Positions 1-8,279 of a stretch of 64,000 nt of DNA are shown here, in pieces (the stretch's first letter is position 1; every line of letters starts with the position of its first letter). The DNA is from Pseudomonas frederiksbergensis. GTDB taxonomy: Bacteria; Pseudomonadota; Gammaproteobacteria; Pseudomonadales; Pseudomonadaceae. A program made the position numbers and the translations under genes. Below the pieces are notes generated by a model. That model was not told the DNA's origin. It searched no databases and worked only from the letters and a program-made list of their open reading frames with translations. The stretch is taken from NCBI RefSeq assembly GCF_001874645.1, contig NZ_CP017886.1, positions 5,446,501 to 5,510,500 on the forward strand, in the 5' to 3' direction.

Positions 1-1031
1 TCACCTTCGCGTTTGACCGGCCCCTCGTGCTGGTCAACGACACTGAGACCCTTGCCCCAGGCCAGTCCGCTTTGGCCTACAACCACCGGAAACGACGCTC
101 CGTACTTCTGAAAGGTTTTCCCGTGCCGCTCATAGCGTTGGGCGGTTCCCTGGACATCCGTCCAGTTTTTTGTCGTGACCACAATGAGTTGGTTGCTGGT
201 GTCCAGCACCTGCGCCGTAATAGGGAAATCCATGACGCTCTTCAATGCATCTTTCCCGGTGTAGGTGAAGTGCCACCATTCTTTCGAGTACCCGGAAAAT
301 CCCTCTTTTTGCATGGCATTGCTGAGTCGCTGGCGATTGTCTCTGGCGGTCGCGTTGATCGTTGGACTATCGGTATGCGCTCGCTCATCGAAGCAATCGA
401 AACCTGTTCCCATGTCGACGGCACCGTCATGCCAACGCTGCTCATAGGGTGCCGCACAGTCGACTTGCGCGGCCGAGGGGCTCCATGTCTGGGCGGGCAG
501 CCCCTCTGGGCCTGTCAGCGTCAGATCCAGCGTGCCGCCCTTGGAGTGATTCGAAACCCGTGCCACATAACCCAGACGCCAGAAGTCTTGCTTGTCTACG
601 CGTGGATAGAACTCGGCCTTGCGTGGGTCACCCGGTTCCGTCGCGAAGCGCCCCATATCGGCGACAGCACGGCTGGGCCGATAGCAGTCAAATACCTTCA
701 AGCCGTAGCCTTGCGTGCGCAGCGCCGTTTGTACTCGCGCGAGGGCCTTGGCAGCGTCCAGCGACAACAGGCACTCCGCCGCGCCGTAGCCGTCGAGTGG
801 GTGTCCGGTGAAGTTGTGAGCGCTGGCATAGCGGATGTCTTGTTCGATGCTCGGATCAATCGTACGCAAATAGACCATATGCTCGGGCCTTGACTCGGCG
901 CTGACCATGCAGGGCGCGATCATGCTCAGGCACAGGATCGATCGCAGCCAGTGCCGCGTATGCATGCGCTGCGCACGCCCCGCCCATGGCCTCGAGAAGG
1001 ACAGCGGTATGCTTTTGCGTTGAGGGCGCAT
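1..1031 (-). CDS. D-Ala-D-Ala dipeptidase (VanX/DdpX type) with C-terminal YkuD-like domain, partial
   Basis: The gene runs off the left edge; 343 codons are visible and the frame is still open at base 1. ATG at 1031 is chosen because GGAGG lies 6 nt upstream. A basic stretch and a hydrophobic segment (WLRSILCLSMIAPCMVSA) give a Sec-type signal, so the protein is probably periplasmic. Residues about 50-265 are an M15D zinc dipeptidase: box SNHSKGGTLD around His162 and EWWH at 251-254, the zinc and catalytic signatures of VanX-type enzymes, which split D-Ala-D-Ala. From about 280 a second domain starts (VVVGQSGLAWG, EGPVKREG) resembling the N-terminal part of YkuD/COG3786 L,D-transpeptidases; the window ends before its catalytic Cys. 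The combination implies peptidoglycan peptide turnover; substrate is inferred. Confidence 0.82.
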   Translation of the reverse strand, partial: MRPQRKSIPLSFSRPWAGRAQRMHTRHWLRSILCLSMIAPCMVSAESRPEHMVYLRTIDPSIEQDIRYASAHNFTGHPLDGYGAAECLLSLDAAKALARVQTALRTQGYGLKVFDCYRPSRAVADMGRFATEPGDPRKAEFYPRVDKQDFWRLGYVARVSNHSKGGTLDLTLTGPEGLPAQTWSPSAAQVDCAAPYEQRWHDGAVDMGTGFDCFDERAHTDSPTINATARDNRQRLSNAMQKEGFSGYSKEWWHFTYTGKDALKSVMDFPITAQVLDTSNQLIVVTTKNWTDVQGTAQRYERHGKTFQKYGASFPVVVGQSGLAWGKGLSVVDQHEGPVKREG

Positions 1032-1129
1032 GCGATGCCTCCAAAGATGCCGGTTCTCAAACCAGAGCGGGTAATGGGTCGGGTGGGTGACAGTATCAAC
1101 GTGGGAATAGAAAGCATAGTCAGCGTGTC

Positions 1130-1930
1130 TTACCGACCGCCAAACACCGCAGGCCTGCGCTCCGCAAATGCCGCCAGCCCTTCATCAAAGTCGCTGCTCT
1201 CACACGCCTGTCGACGCAGTTCTGCGATCTGTTCCATCGCCTGGACGGGCATCGGTTGCAGGTCTTCGAGGATGCGCAATTGCTCCTTGACCGCCGCTAT
1301 GGCCAGTGGCGCTTTGCCGGCAATCGTGTGTGCCAGTTCAAGCGCAGTCGCTTCCAGCGCATCGCTGTCGACCAACCGGTTCACCACACCAAAGTGCTCG
1401 GCGCGTTCTGCATCGAGCTTCTGTGCGCAGAAAAACATTTCCTTCAATACGTGAATCGGCAGGTTGTTGAAAAAGCGCAGCAGCCCGCTCGTTGTGTAGG
1501 GTAAACCGATGTTTGCCGGCGTCATCGAAAAGCTCGCACTGCGATCGGCGACGACCAGGTCGCAACTCATCGCCAGGTCGACCGCGCCTCCCCATACCGA
1601 GCCGGAGATCATGGCAATCACCACGCCGGGGTAGGCGCGGATGCGGCGCAACACTTTTTCGAGCGGCTTGCCATAGGCAATCGGGTCGTGGTCGTGTTGC
1701 AGTTCGCGGATGTCGTGGCCGGCGCTCCAGACGGGTTGGCCGACTTCGCTGCCCAGTATCACCACCGGTATGCGTTGTGACGCCAGTGCGGCGAGGCTTT
1801 CGTCGAGGGCCGTCAGCAGTTGGGCGCTGAGGGCGTTGCGGTGGGTGGGGTTGCTGAAGATCAGCCGACCGATTCGTTCATCGACAATGTTGACGGTCAC
1901 GGTGGCGGAGGAGGTTTGCGTCGGGCTCAT
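1130..1930 (-). CDS. scpB: Methylmalonyl-CoA decarboxylase (crotonase family)
   Basis: 266 aa, crotonase fold. It resembles E. coli ScpB through its whole length: VWSAGHDIRELQ (oxyanion-hole loop, ~66-77), GSVWGGAVDLAMSCDL (~109-124), FSMTPANIGLPY (~134-145) and KAPLAIAAVKEQLRIL (~200-215). ScpB decarboxylates (R)-methylmalonyl-CoA to propionyl-CoA in the cytosol. The start ATG overlaps the stop of the upstream CoA-transferase gene by 4 bases (ATGA), so the two are translationally coupled. Together they could activate an acid as its CoA ester and decarboxylate it. A general enoyl-CoA hydratase is the alternative, but the GHDI and SVWGGA signatures favour ScpB. Confidence 0.85.
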   Translation of the reverse strand: MSPTQTSSATVTVNIVDERIGRLIFSNPTHRNALSAQLLTALDESLAALASQRIPVVILGSEVGQPVWSAGHDIRELQHDHDPIAYGKPLEKVLRRIRAYPGVVIAMISGSVWGGAVDLAMSCDLVVADRSASFSMTPANIGLPYTTSGLLRFFNNLPIHVLKEMFFCAQKLDAERAEHFGVVNRLVDSDALEATALELAHTIAGKAPLAIAAVKEQLRILEDLQPMPVQAMEQIAELRRQACESSDFDEGLAAFAERRPAVFGGR

Positions 1931-3183
1931 TGTGCGGTTTCTGTTGATTGTCCGGATGCCATGGCTGGCGAATTACTGGTGTCCTGATACACGGCCTTCG
2001 CGGCCAGCAGTGCGTTGATCGACGCCGTGTCGAAACCTGCCTCGCGCAGGACTTCGAGGGTGTGTTCACCGAGCAGCGGCGGTGGTCGCTGGCTGACGCC
2101 AGGCGCAGGTTCTGCTGCGTCGGTTGCGCTGAACACCGGGGTCACTACCTGGCGCAGTGCGCCGAGTGTCGGGTGCATGAGTGTCCTGGTCAGTTGGCTA
2201 TGCAGCACCTGCGGGTCGTCGAACACTTCGTCGAGTGTGTTGATCGGGCCGGCGGGTAAGCCTGCCTCGATGAACAGTTCGGTCCACGCGCGTTTGCTGC
2301 GGGTTTTCAAGCGGCTTTCCAGGATAGCTTTCAACTCGTCCCGCCGCTCGACCCGGGCTTCATTGGTCGCGAAGCGCGGGTCGTCCGGCAGCGCGGGTAC
2401 ATCGAGCAGCACGCATAAACGTCCCCACATGGCCGAGGTGATCGGCGCCAGATTGAGCGGGCCGTCCAGCGTCTGGAACACGCCGTAAGGCGCAATGACT
2501 GAATGGGCGTTACCGGTGCGGCGGGGGACATCGCCCAGGCTGAGGTAGCGTTGACCGTGCACACTTAACAATCCGACCAGGCTGGCCAGCAACGACGTGC
2601 TGACGTGCTGGCCGTAACCGCTGCGTTCGCGCTCCAGCAGGGCGGCCAATACCGCCGTTACCAGCCACATGCCCGAGGTCAGGTCGCCGATGGCCGTACC
2701 GGTGCGGGTCGGGTCGCCATCGACGAACCCCGTGAGGCTCATCAACCCCGAGTAGCCCTGGGCGATCTGGTCAAAACCCGGCCAGCTACTCATCGGGCCG
2801 TCGGTGCCAAAGGCGTTGATGCTGCCCATGATCAGCCGCGGATTGCGCGCGCTGAGCACGTCATAGCTGAGCCCCATGCTCTCGAGAGTGCCGGGTTTGA
2901 AGTTTTCGATCACCACGTCGGCATCGTCGATCAGCCGCTGGATCGCGGCCAACCCTTGGGGGTTGCGGAAGTCGATGCACAGGCCGCGCTTATTGCGATT
3001 ACACGACAGGTAGTAGGTGCTCACGCCCCGGTCGAACGGGCCCCAGGTCCGGCTCATGTCGCCGGTCGGGCCGGGCTCGATCTTGATCACATCGGCGCCG
3101 AGGTCCGCCAGCACCATGGTGCAGAACGGCCCCGACAGTGCGCGACTCAAGTCGACGATCTTCACGCCTTGCAAAGCTTGCAT
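1927..3183 (-). CDS. CaiB/BaiF (class III) CoA-transferase
   Basis: 418 aa. The N-terminus (GVKIVDLSRALSGPFCTMVLADLGADVIKIE) is typical of family III CoA-transferases such as formyl-CoA transferase and CaiB. The nucleophilic Asp is in GTAIGDLTSGMW (~170). Family members move CoA between carboxylic acids through an acyl-aspartyl intermediate. GGAG lies 6 nt before the ATG. It is followed with a 4-bp overlap by scpB and preceded by a permease gene 35 bp upstream, forming one operon. The acid substrate cannot be read from the sequence; methylmalonate or a related dicarboxylate is an inference from scpB. Confidence 0.9.
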   Translation of the reverse strand: MQALQGVKIVDLSRALSGPFCTMVLADLGADVIKIEPGPTGDMSRTWGPFDRGVSTYYLSCNRNKRGLCIDFRNPQGLAAIQRLIDDADVVIENFKPGTLESMGLSYDVLSARNPRLIMGSINAFGTDGPMSSWPGFDQIAQGYSGLMSLTGFVDGDPTRTGTAIGDLTSGMWLVTAVLAALLERERSGYGQHVSTSLLASLVGLLSVHGQRYLSLGDVPRRTGNAHSVIAPYGVFQTLDGPLNLAPITSAMWGRLCVLLDVPALPDDPRFATNEARVERRDELKAILESRLKTRSKRAWTELFIEAGLPAGPINTLDEVFDDPQVLHSQLTRTLMHPTLGALRQVVTPVFSATDAAEPAPGVSQRPPPLLGEHTLEVLREAGFDTASINALLAAKAVYQDTSNSPAMASGQSTETAQ

Positions 3184-3218
3184 ACGGTTCTCCAGTAAAT
3201 GTTTGAATCAGCTGCGGG

Positions 3219-4547
3219 CTATTGCGGCAACGGCTGATCACGCGTTTCGACGGCAAACGGCAGGATCAGAATGCCGGCCACGAAGGCTGCAGCGGTCCAG
3301 GCGATGGGGACGCCGAGCGAGCCGTGCCAGTGGATCGCAGCGGCCAGCAGGAAGTTGACGCCGGCGCCGATGAAGCGGCCGACCGATGCGTTGAAGGCGA
3401 ACGCCGTGGCGCGGATCCGGGTCGGATACTGCTCGGGCAGCCAGAGCGAGAAAATCGCGAAGTTGCCGCCAAAGAAGCCCAGAAACATCAGCGACACCAT
3501 GAACAGATGCAGGCCGTCGTCCATATAGAACACCCAGCCGAAGGCGACCACGATCGATGTCGCCATGCCGGCGAAGTAGATGCCCAGCGCAACCCGTCGC
3601 CCCAGTCGTTCGGCCAGCCAGGGTGCGACGAGGCAGCCGAGGATGGTGCTGAGCGACAGCACCGCCGCGCCAATGGATGCCAGATGCACCGCCCCGACGT
3701 GGTCGATACCGGCGCGGGTCGCCAGGGTCACAACGGCCGTCGCTTCGTAAACCGAGCCGGCCCACAAGCCGACGATGGCGACGCCGACCAGTGCAGAACT
3801 GGTCAGCGTGCGTCGGCGAAAGGCCGGTGCAAAGATTTCCCACCACGACGTGCGAGTGGCAGCGGTCGGGGCGTGAGGACGTCCGGCGTGGTGCGCGGTC
3901 TTGTGTGTCTGGGCCGGTTCTTTGACTTTCAATGCGGTGTAGATCGCCACCGCCGCTGGTGCAAGGCCGCACAGAAACATCACGCGCCAGCCGTAGGTTG
4001 CGCCGACGGTGTAGTTCAGCAACGCGGCAATGAAAAAGCCGAAGTAGTAGCCGGTTTGCAGGTAACCCGCGCCCATCTTGCGCCGGTCCTCCGGCCAGCT
4101 CTCGGCGACGTAGGTGCCGGCCAGCGCCCACTCGCCGCCGACGCCGATCCCGGCAATCAGTCGAAACGCCGCCAACTGCCAGATGTTCTCCGAGAAAGCC
4201 GCGGCCCCGGTAAACAGCGAGTACACCAGAATGCTCGCTGCCAGCATCTTGACCCGGCCAAAGCGATCGGCCAGGGGCCCCCAGATAAACGACAGACCCC
4301 AGCCGATCAGAAACAGCCCGAACAGGAGAGAACCGTACATGGCGATGTTGGCGGGGGTTGGGGTGATGCCCGAGCTGGGTAGCAACTCGGTCAGGGCGGG
4401 AATCAAAACCAGGGCGAAGATCACCGAGTCCACGCCATCCAGCACCCATCCCAGGTAGACGGTCCAGAAGCCGCGAATCTGCTCGCGGGTCAGGGGCGTT
4501 TTGATCGGCTTCACGCTCGTTACTGATGCGGTTAATGCTCTAGACAT
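3219..4547 (-). CDS. MFS transporter, acid:H+ symporter type
   Basis: 442 aa with 12 predicted membrane spans. TM1 carries LGWVLDGVDSVIFALV, the DGxD pattern of aromatic-acid:H+ symporter (AAHS)-like MFS proteins; the loop 2-3 motif is GPLADRFGRVKML, and RIRATAFAFNASVGR follows TM10. A cytoplasmic linker near 215-235 is His/Ala-rich. GGGAG lies 6 nt before the ATG. It is the first gene of the permease / CoA-transferase / scpB operon and is divergent from a LysR gene, so it probably imports the acid the operon degrades. The substrate is not known. Confidence 0.88.
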   Translation of the reverse strand: MSRALTASVTSVKPIKTPLTREQIRGFWTVYLGWVLDGVDSVIFALVLIPALTELLPSSGITPTPANIAMYGSLLFGLFLIGWGLSFIWGPLADRFGRVKMLAASILVYSLFTGAAAFSENIWQLAAFRLIAGIGVGGEWALAGTYVAESWPEDRRKMGAGYLQTGYYFGFFIAALLNYTVGATYGWRVMFLCGLAPAAVAIYTALKVKEPAQTHKTAHHAGRPHAPTAATRTSWWEIFAPAFRRRTLTSSALVGVAIVGLWAGSVYEATAVVTLATRAGIDHVGAVHLASIGAAVLSLSTILGCLVAPWLAERLGRRVALGIYFAGMATSIVVAFGWVFYMDDGLHLFMVSLMFLGFFGGNFAIFSLWLPEQYPTRIRATAFAFNASVGRFIGAGVNFLLAAAIHWHGSLGVPIAWTAAAFVAGILILPFAVETRDQPLPQ

Positions 4548-4648
4548 TAAGATCTCCCATTGACCTTGATCAGGCCTATTGAGGCGCTGCGAGGCTGTGG
4601 CCGTCGTCAGCGCTTCGTTTATTGTGAAATCAGTCTAGGCAGCGCATC

Positions 4649-4667
4649 TCATAAGCTACAAATATGA
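4649..4667. promoter_or_regulatory. Candidate LysR-type operator
   Basis: TCATA and TATGA flank a 9-base spacer in the 177-bp gap between the divergent permease and LysR genes. The dyad has the size of a LysR-type (T-N11-A-like) recognition site and lies where an autoregulating activator would bind. Assignment is by position and symmetry only. Confidence 0.4.
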
Positions 4668-4724
4668 AATTCCTTTGGTCCCATCGGATTTTTATATAGA
4701 GTCAGATGCTTTGGATGCCCCCTC

Positions 4725-5642
4725 ATGGACCTTCGCCAGTTGCGGTATTTCATCAAGGTGGTTGAGTGCGGCACTATCACCCGCGCCAGTGAAGCACTGC
4801 ATATCGCGCAGCCCGCGATCAGCCAGCAGATGCGCAATCTGGAGCGGGATATGGACACGCAATTGCTCGAGCGCAGCGTGCAGGGCGTGGTGCCCACCGC
4901 GGCCGGGCAGACGCTGTACCGGCATGCCATCGAGCTGCTGCGCCAGGCCGACGGCACCCGCGAACTGCTGCGTCAGGACGCCGAATTCCCGCAGGGCAAG
5001 GTCTCGGTCGGCATGCCATCGAGTACGGCGCGTATGTTGGCGATTCCGCTCGCACGCACCATCCGCAGTCGCTATCCGGGTATCAAGCTGGAATTGATCG
5101 ATGCCCCGAGCGCCCAGCTGGGCGGCCTGATCACGGTCGGGCGGGTTGCGCTCGCGGTGAATGTCGATGTGGTCGAAACCCGTGGGATGATCTCGCAGCG
5201 ACTGCTCACCGAAACGCTGTACCTGATTGCGTGGCCGGAATTTTCGTTACCCGATGGGCCGGTGACGATCGACGCCCTGGCGAAGATGCCGCTGGTGCTG
5301 CCCTGTGCACCGAACACGATTCGCAGCCGAGTCGAGTCGGCATTGCAGGAGGCCGGACTGCACTGTGAGGTTGAGTTCGAAGCCAACTCCACGGACGTGT
5401 TGTTCTCAGCCGTTCTGGCAAAGCTGGGCGTCACGATCCTGCCGTGGGCGGCCGCCCATGTTGAACTGGATCAACACAAGCTCAAGCTGGCGAGGATCGA
5501 TCATCGGCTGTTCACGCGCGAGCTGTCGCTGTGCTGGCCTGACACGGCCGTGCAGAGCAACGCGGTACAAAAGGTCAAGGCGACCATATTTGAACTGTTC
5601 GAGGCGTTTGGCCGCCACCCGGGGTGGGCGGACGGACAATGA
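4725..5642 (+). CDS. LysR-family transcriptional regulator
   Basis: 305 aa. N-terminal winged helix: MDLRQLRYFIKVVECGTITRASEALHIAQPAISQQMRNLE (1-40), followed by an effector-binding domain (~90-295). The sequence is close to the NAC/CynR-like branch that starts MDLRQLRYF. It is divergent from the permease / CoA-transferase / scpB operon and probably activates it in response to the pathway acid. Only a weak ribosome site (GGAT) precedes the ATG. Its stop codon abuts a decayed copy of another gene end (5641-5698). Confidence 0.92.
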   Translation: MDLRQLRYFIKVVECGTITRASEALHIAQPAISQQMRNLERDMDTQLLERSVQGVVPTAAGQTLYRHAIELLRQADGTRELLRQDAEFPQGKVSVGMPSSTARMLAIPLARTIRSRYPGIKLELIDAPSAQLGGLITVGRVALAVNVDVVETRGMISQRLLTETLYLIAWPEFSLPDGPVTIDALAKMPLVLPCAPNTIRSRVESALQEAGLHCEVEFEANSTDVLFSAVLAKLGVTILPWAAAHVELDQHKLKLARIDHRLFTRELSLCWPDTAVQSNAVQKVKATIFELFEAFGRHPGWADGQ

Positions 5643-5698
5643 CCCGCCTGTTCGGAAAGTGGCTGCAGTCAGGATCAGGCTGATGAGCGAGGTCATCG
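5641..5698 (+). pseudogene. Remnant matching the 3' end of the 16009-16611 membrane-protein gene
   Basis: Starting at the last base of the LysR stop codon, 58 bases match 16542-16599 at about 49 of 58 positions, including an unbroken 18-base run (TTCGGAAAGTGGCTGCAG). In the copy at 16.5 kb this codes for the C-terminus THLFGKWLQ. Here it is not in any gene. The simplest reading is a degraded leftover of a second copy of that gene, lost when the region was rearranged. Confidence 0.6.
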
Positions 5699-5874
5699 CC
5701 GCTTGCTCATCAACGACTGGGGGAAGGTGACCCTTTGCCGCCCAGGTGTGCCTGTCTTGAATGGCATTGCCCTGCATCGAGAACTATCCTTGCCTCTACT
5801 GAAACCCGCACGCAAACGGGATAGCTGTCATAGCGCATAACCGCCTTGTATCCCCGCAATAAAGGAGGATGGCA

Positions 5875-6189
5875 ATGAAGTACATGATCAGCTGGTTCGA
5901 ACGACCACAAGGTTCGCCTGCGGAGTACGAGAGTGCGCAGAAACGGATCCTTGAAGTGTTCGGTCAATGGAAAGCACCGGACAATTTCAAGATCGAGGTG
6001 TTTGTTGTGCGTGTGGGTGAGTGGGGTGGACACATGTTGGTGGACTGCGACGATCCGCTGGCGGTTCACAAGGTTTGCTCGACGTTTCCTGCGTTTGAAT
6101 TCCAGGCGCGCCCTGTGATTGCCGTCGAGGACGCGGTCCGGGTCGAACTCGAAGCCATTGCCTGGCGCGATGGACTGAAACGCCAGTGA
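5875..6189 (+). CDS. DUF3303-like small protein
   Basis: 104 aa, soluble, no signal peptide. Sequence MKYMISWFERPQGSPAEY...VLEVFGQWKAPDNFKIEVFVVRVGEWGGHMLVDCDDP resembles the DUF3303 family, dimeric alpha/beta-barrel proteins of unknown function. The ATG at 5875 is preferred over 5869: AAAGGAGG ends at 5868, leaving 6 nt to 5875 but none to 5869. It stands alone between a LysR gene and the convergent LysR gene of the agmatine cluster, 13 bp away. No function is proposed. Confidence 0.8.
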   Translation: MKYMISWFERPQGSPAEYESAQKRILEVFGQWKAPDNFKIEVFVVRVGEWGGHMLVDCDDPLAVHKVCSTFPAFEFQARPVIAVEDAVRVELEAIAWRDGLKRQ

Positions 6190-6202
6190 TCGTTGCCATT
6201 GT

Positions 6203-7075
6203 CTAAGTTACCGGGCTGCCTGCTGCCAGGTTGCTCAGTAACCACTCACTGAAGCTCCGCGCCAGCGGGTTGTTCTCACTGTCACGATGGGTCAGCAAGG
6301 CCCAGTTGGGGCCGCGAATGGTGTCCTCGACCAAGGGTTGCAACAGCCCATTGGCGCGCGCTTGCCGACTCAACAATTGGCTGACCAAGGCGATGCCGAG
6401 CCCTGCACACGCGGCGTCCAGCAGCAGGCCGGGGTCGGAGAAGTTCAGCCCCTGATCCTTCTGGCCTACATCAATGCCAGCCTCCACCGCCCAGTGACTC
6501 CAGTCCATTTCCCGCTCACCGTGAAGGGTTGTGCGCTGTTCGCTGGGCACCGCCAACAGGCTCGGGTGGCAAGCCGGGTAAAGGCGGTCAGCGTGCAGCA
6601 CCTTGAAACTGCATTCGGCCTGGGAGCTGATGTCGTCTCGCACAGCGAGGTCGATGGTCTGGCTCGTCATGTCCGGGACTTCATCGGTACTGAATATCCA
6701 GAGATCAACTTCCGGATGCTGGCGGCGGAAATCTTCCAGGCGTGGCAGTAACCAGTGACGGGCGAACGTTGGGGTGGTGTTGAGTACGAGTTGGTTGGGT
6801 TTGTGGTACTGCCCAAGGCGGCGAATTCCGACGGCGAGTTGCTGTAGCAGTGCCTGGGTGGTGCTGAGTAAGTCGTGACCGGCATCGGTCAGGCTGACGC
6901 TGCGTCCACTGCGAAAGAACAAGGGTTGTTCCAGGTACGCCTCCAGGCTGCGAATCTGCTGGCTGATCGCCGATTGGGTGAGGTGCAGCTCTTCGGCGGC
7001 CTTGTGGAAGCTGCCTAGTCGGGCGGCAGCTTCAAAGCCACGAAGGGTGCCGAGAGGCGGCCAGTGCTTGAGCAT
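6203..7075 (-). CDS. LysR-family regulator, GcvA-like, of the agmatine cluster
   Basis: 290 aa. Helix-turn-helix in LGTLRGFEAAARLGSFHKAAEELHLTQSAISQQIRSLE (~7-44), then a GcvA-like effector domain (NTTPTFARHWLLPRLEDFRRQHPEVDL, ~98-124). AGAGGAA precedes the ATG by 9 nt. It is divergent from aguA (135 bp apart), which makes it the probable activator of the agmatine genes with agmatine or N-carbamoylputrescine as candidate effector (inference). It is unlike the TetR-type AguR of the housekeeping aguBA operon of P. aeruginosa. Confidence 0.9.
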   Translation of the reverse strand: MLKHWPPLGTLRGFEAAARLGSFHKAAEELHLTQSAISQQIRSLEAYLEQPLFFRSGRSVSLTDAGHDLLSTTQALLQQLAVGIRRLGQYHKPNQLVLNTTPTFARHWLLPRLEDFRRQHPEVDLWIFSTDEVPDMTSQTIDLAVRDDISSQAECSFKVLHADRLYPACHPSLLAVPSEQRTTLHGEREMDWSHWAVEAGIDVGQKDQGLNFSDPGLLLDAACAGLGIALVSQLLSRQARANGLLQPLVEDTIRGPNWALLTHRDSENNPLARSFSEWLLSNLAAGSPVT

Positions 7076-7169
7076 ACTGATAAGTTCCTCTAATCATTTA
7101 TCTACAAAATCCATCGTTTGTTTGCCTGTTTTTGCGGACGTAGCATGCATGCCAAGACCACGTAGGCAG

Positions 7170-7198
7170 TTTTAGTGAACACAATAACTTAACTAAAA
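7170..7198. promoter_or_regulatory. Inverted repeat at the aguA ribosome-binding site
   Basis: TTTTAGT (7170-7176) and ACTAAAA (7192-7198) form a perfect 7-bp dyad with a 15-base spacer. The right arm runs into the ribosome site AAAAGGG just before the ATG at 7211. It could be a regulator site of the divergent LysR protein, or an mRNA hairpin that limits ribosome access. Confidence 0.4.
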
Positions 7199-7210
7199 GG
7201 GCTTTTTATC

Positions 7211-8275
7211 ATGCAGCACGTCATGCAGCAGAGTGAAATTCGGAACAGCGGTTGGTGGATGCCGGCGGAATGGGTCAGGCACGCAGCGACCTGGATGGTT
7301 TGGCCGCACAACAAGGCACTCTGGGAGTCGGGTTGGGGGGTCACATTGGCGCTGGTGCAAGAGGATTTCGCTCGCGTGGCCAACGCCATTGCCCGTTTTG
7401 AACCGGTGAAAATGGTTGTTGACCCTTCTGCTGTAGCGAGTGCCCAAGCGTTGTGTGGGCCAAACATTGAACTGATCGAGCTGGCGGTGAACGACAGCTG
7501 GTGCCGGGACTCCGGCCCGAGCTTTGTCTGCCATCCGCAACTGGGCCTGGCCGGTGTGAGCTGGCGCTTCAATGCGTGGGGCGGCAAGTCAGCCCATGAC
7601 CTGGACGAAAGCCTGGCTCGCCGCGCACTCAATCACTTGGGGCTGAAGTGCTTTGCCCCCTCGCTGAGCAACGAAGGCGGTGCCATTCATGTGGACGGCG
7701 AAGGTACGTTGATCACCACTGAGTCGGTATTGCTCAACCCCAATCGCAACCCAGGCATGAACAAGGCTGAGATGGAGGAGATCTTCACTCGCCTGTTAGG
7801 CGTGAAGAAGACCGTCTGGCTGCCGGGCGATCCAGACTATGTGACTGGCGACATGACCGACGGCCATGTCGATGGCGTGTGCGCTTTCGCCCGCCCTGGC
7901 GTGCTGCTGGTGGACGCCACTCACGACAAGAACTCGGTGTATGCCGAGGTGGTACGAGAAAACCGTCGTGCTTTGGAGCTGGCAACCGATGCCCAAGGTC
8001 GACCGTTTGAGCTGATCGAGTTGTATGAAGCCACCGATGCAGTGGACACCGAGGCTGAGGTGTTCTGTGCCTCCTACACCAACTTCTACATCGCCAACAA
8101 CGCCATCATCATGCCGGCCTACGGCATCGATGCCGACAATGCGGCTGCCGAAGTGTTGGGTCAGGCGTTCCCCGGGCGTGAGGTGGTGCCGGTGCGGATC
8201 AATCATCTGGCCCATGGCGGCGGCGGTGTGCATTGCATCACCCAGCAACAGCCCGCCTGGCCAGTGGAGGGTTGA
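7211..8275 (+). CDS. aguA: Agmatine deiminase
   Basis: 354 aa, penta-beta-propeller of the guanidino-group-modifying superfamily (porphyromonas-type PAD). Visible catalytic elements: WCRDSGPSFV (Asp), SNEGGAIHVDGEGT, DMTDGHVDGVCAF (His/Asp) and the nucleophilic Cys342 in HGGGGVHCITQQQP. It hydrolyses agmatine to N-carbamoylputrescine and ammonia in the cytosol. An alternative ATG at 7223 (MQQSEIRNSGWWMP) matches the usual family start more closely. First gene of an operon: it is followed 4 bp later by aguB. Confidence 0.93.
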   Translation: MQHVMQQSEIRNSGWWMPAEWVRHAATWMVWPHNKALWESGWGVTLALVQEDFARVANAIARFEPVKMVVDPSAVASAQALCGPNIELIELAVNDSWCRDSGPSFVCHPQLGLAGVSWRFNAWGGKSAHDLDESLARRALNHLGLKCFAPSLSNEGGAIHVDGEGTLITTESVLLNPNRNPGMNKAEMEEIFTRLLGVKKTVWLPGDPDYVTGDMTDGHVDGVCAFARPGVLLVDATHDKNSVYAEVVRENRRALELATDAQGRPFELIELYEATDAVDTEAEVFCASYTNFYIANNAIIMPAYGIDADNAAAEVLGQAFPGREVVPVRINHLAHGGGGVHCITQQQPAWPVEG

Positions 8276-8279
8276 TGCC

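Noticed and set aside
8025..8279. N-terminal extension of aguB into aguA
   Set aside because: The nitrilase domain starts at ATG 8280 with its own GGAGG; the extension is the aguA sequence read in another frame.
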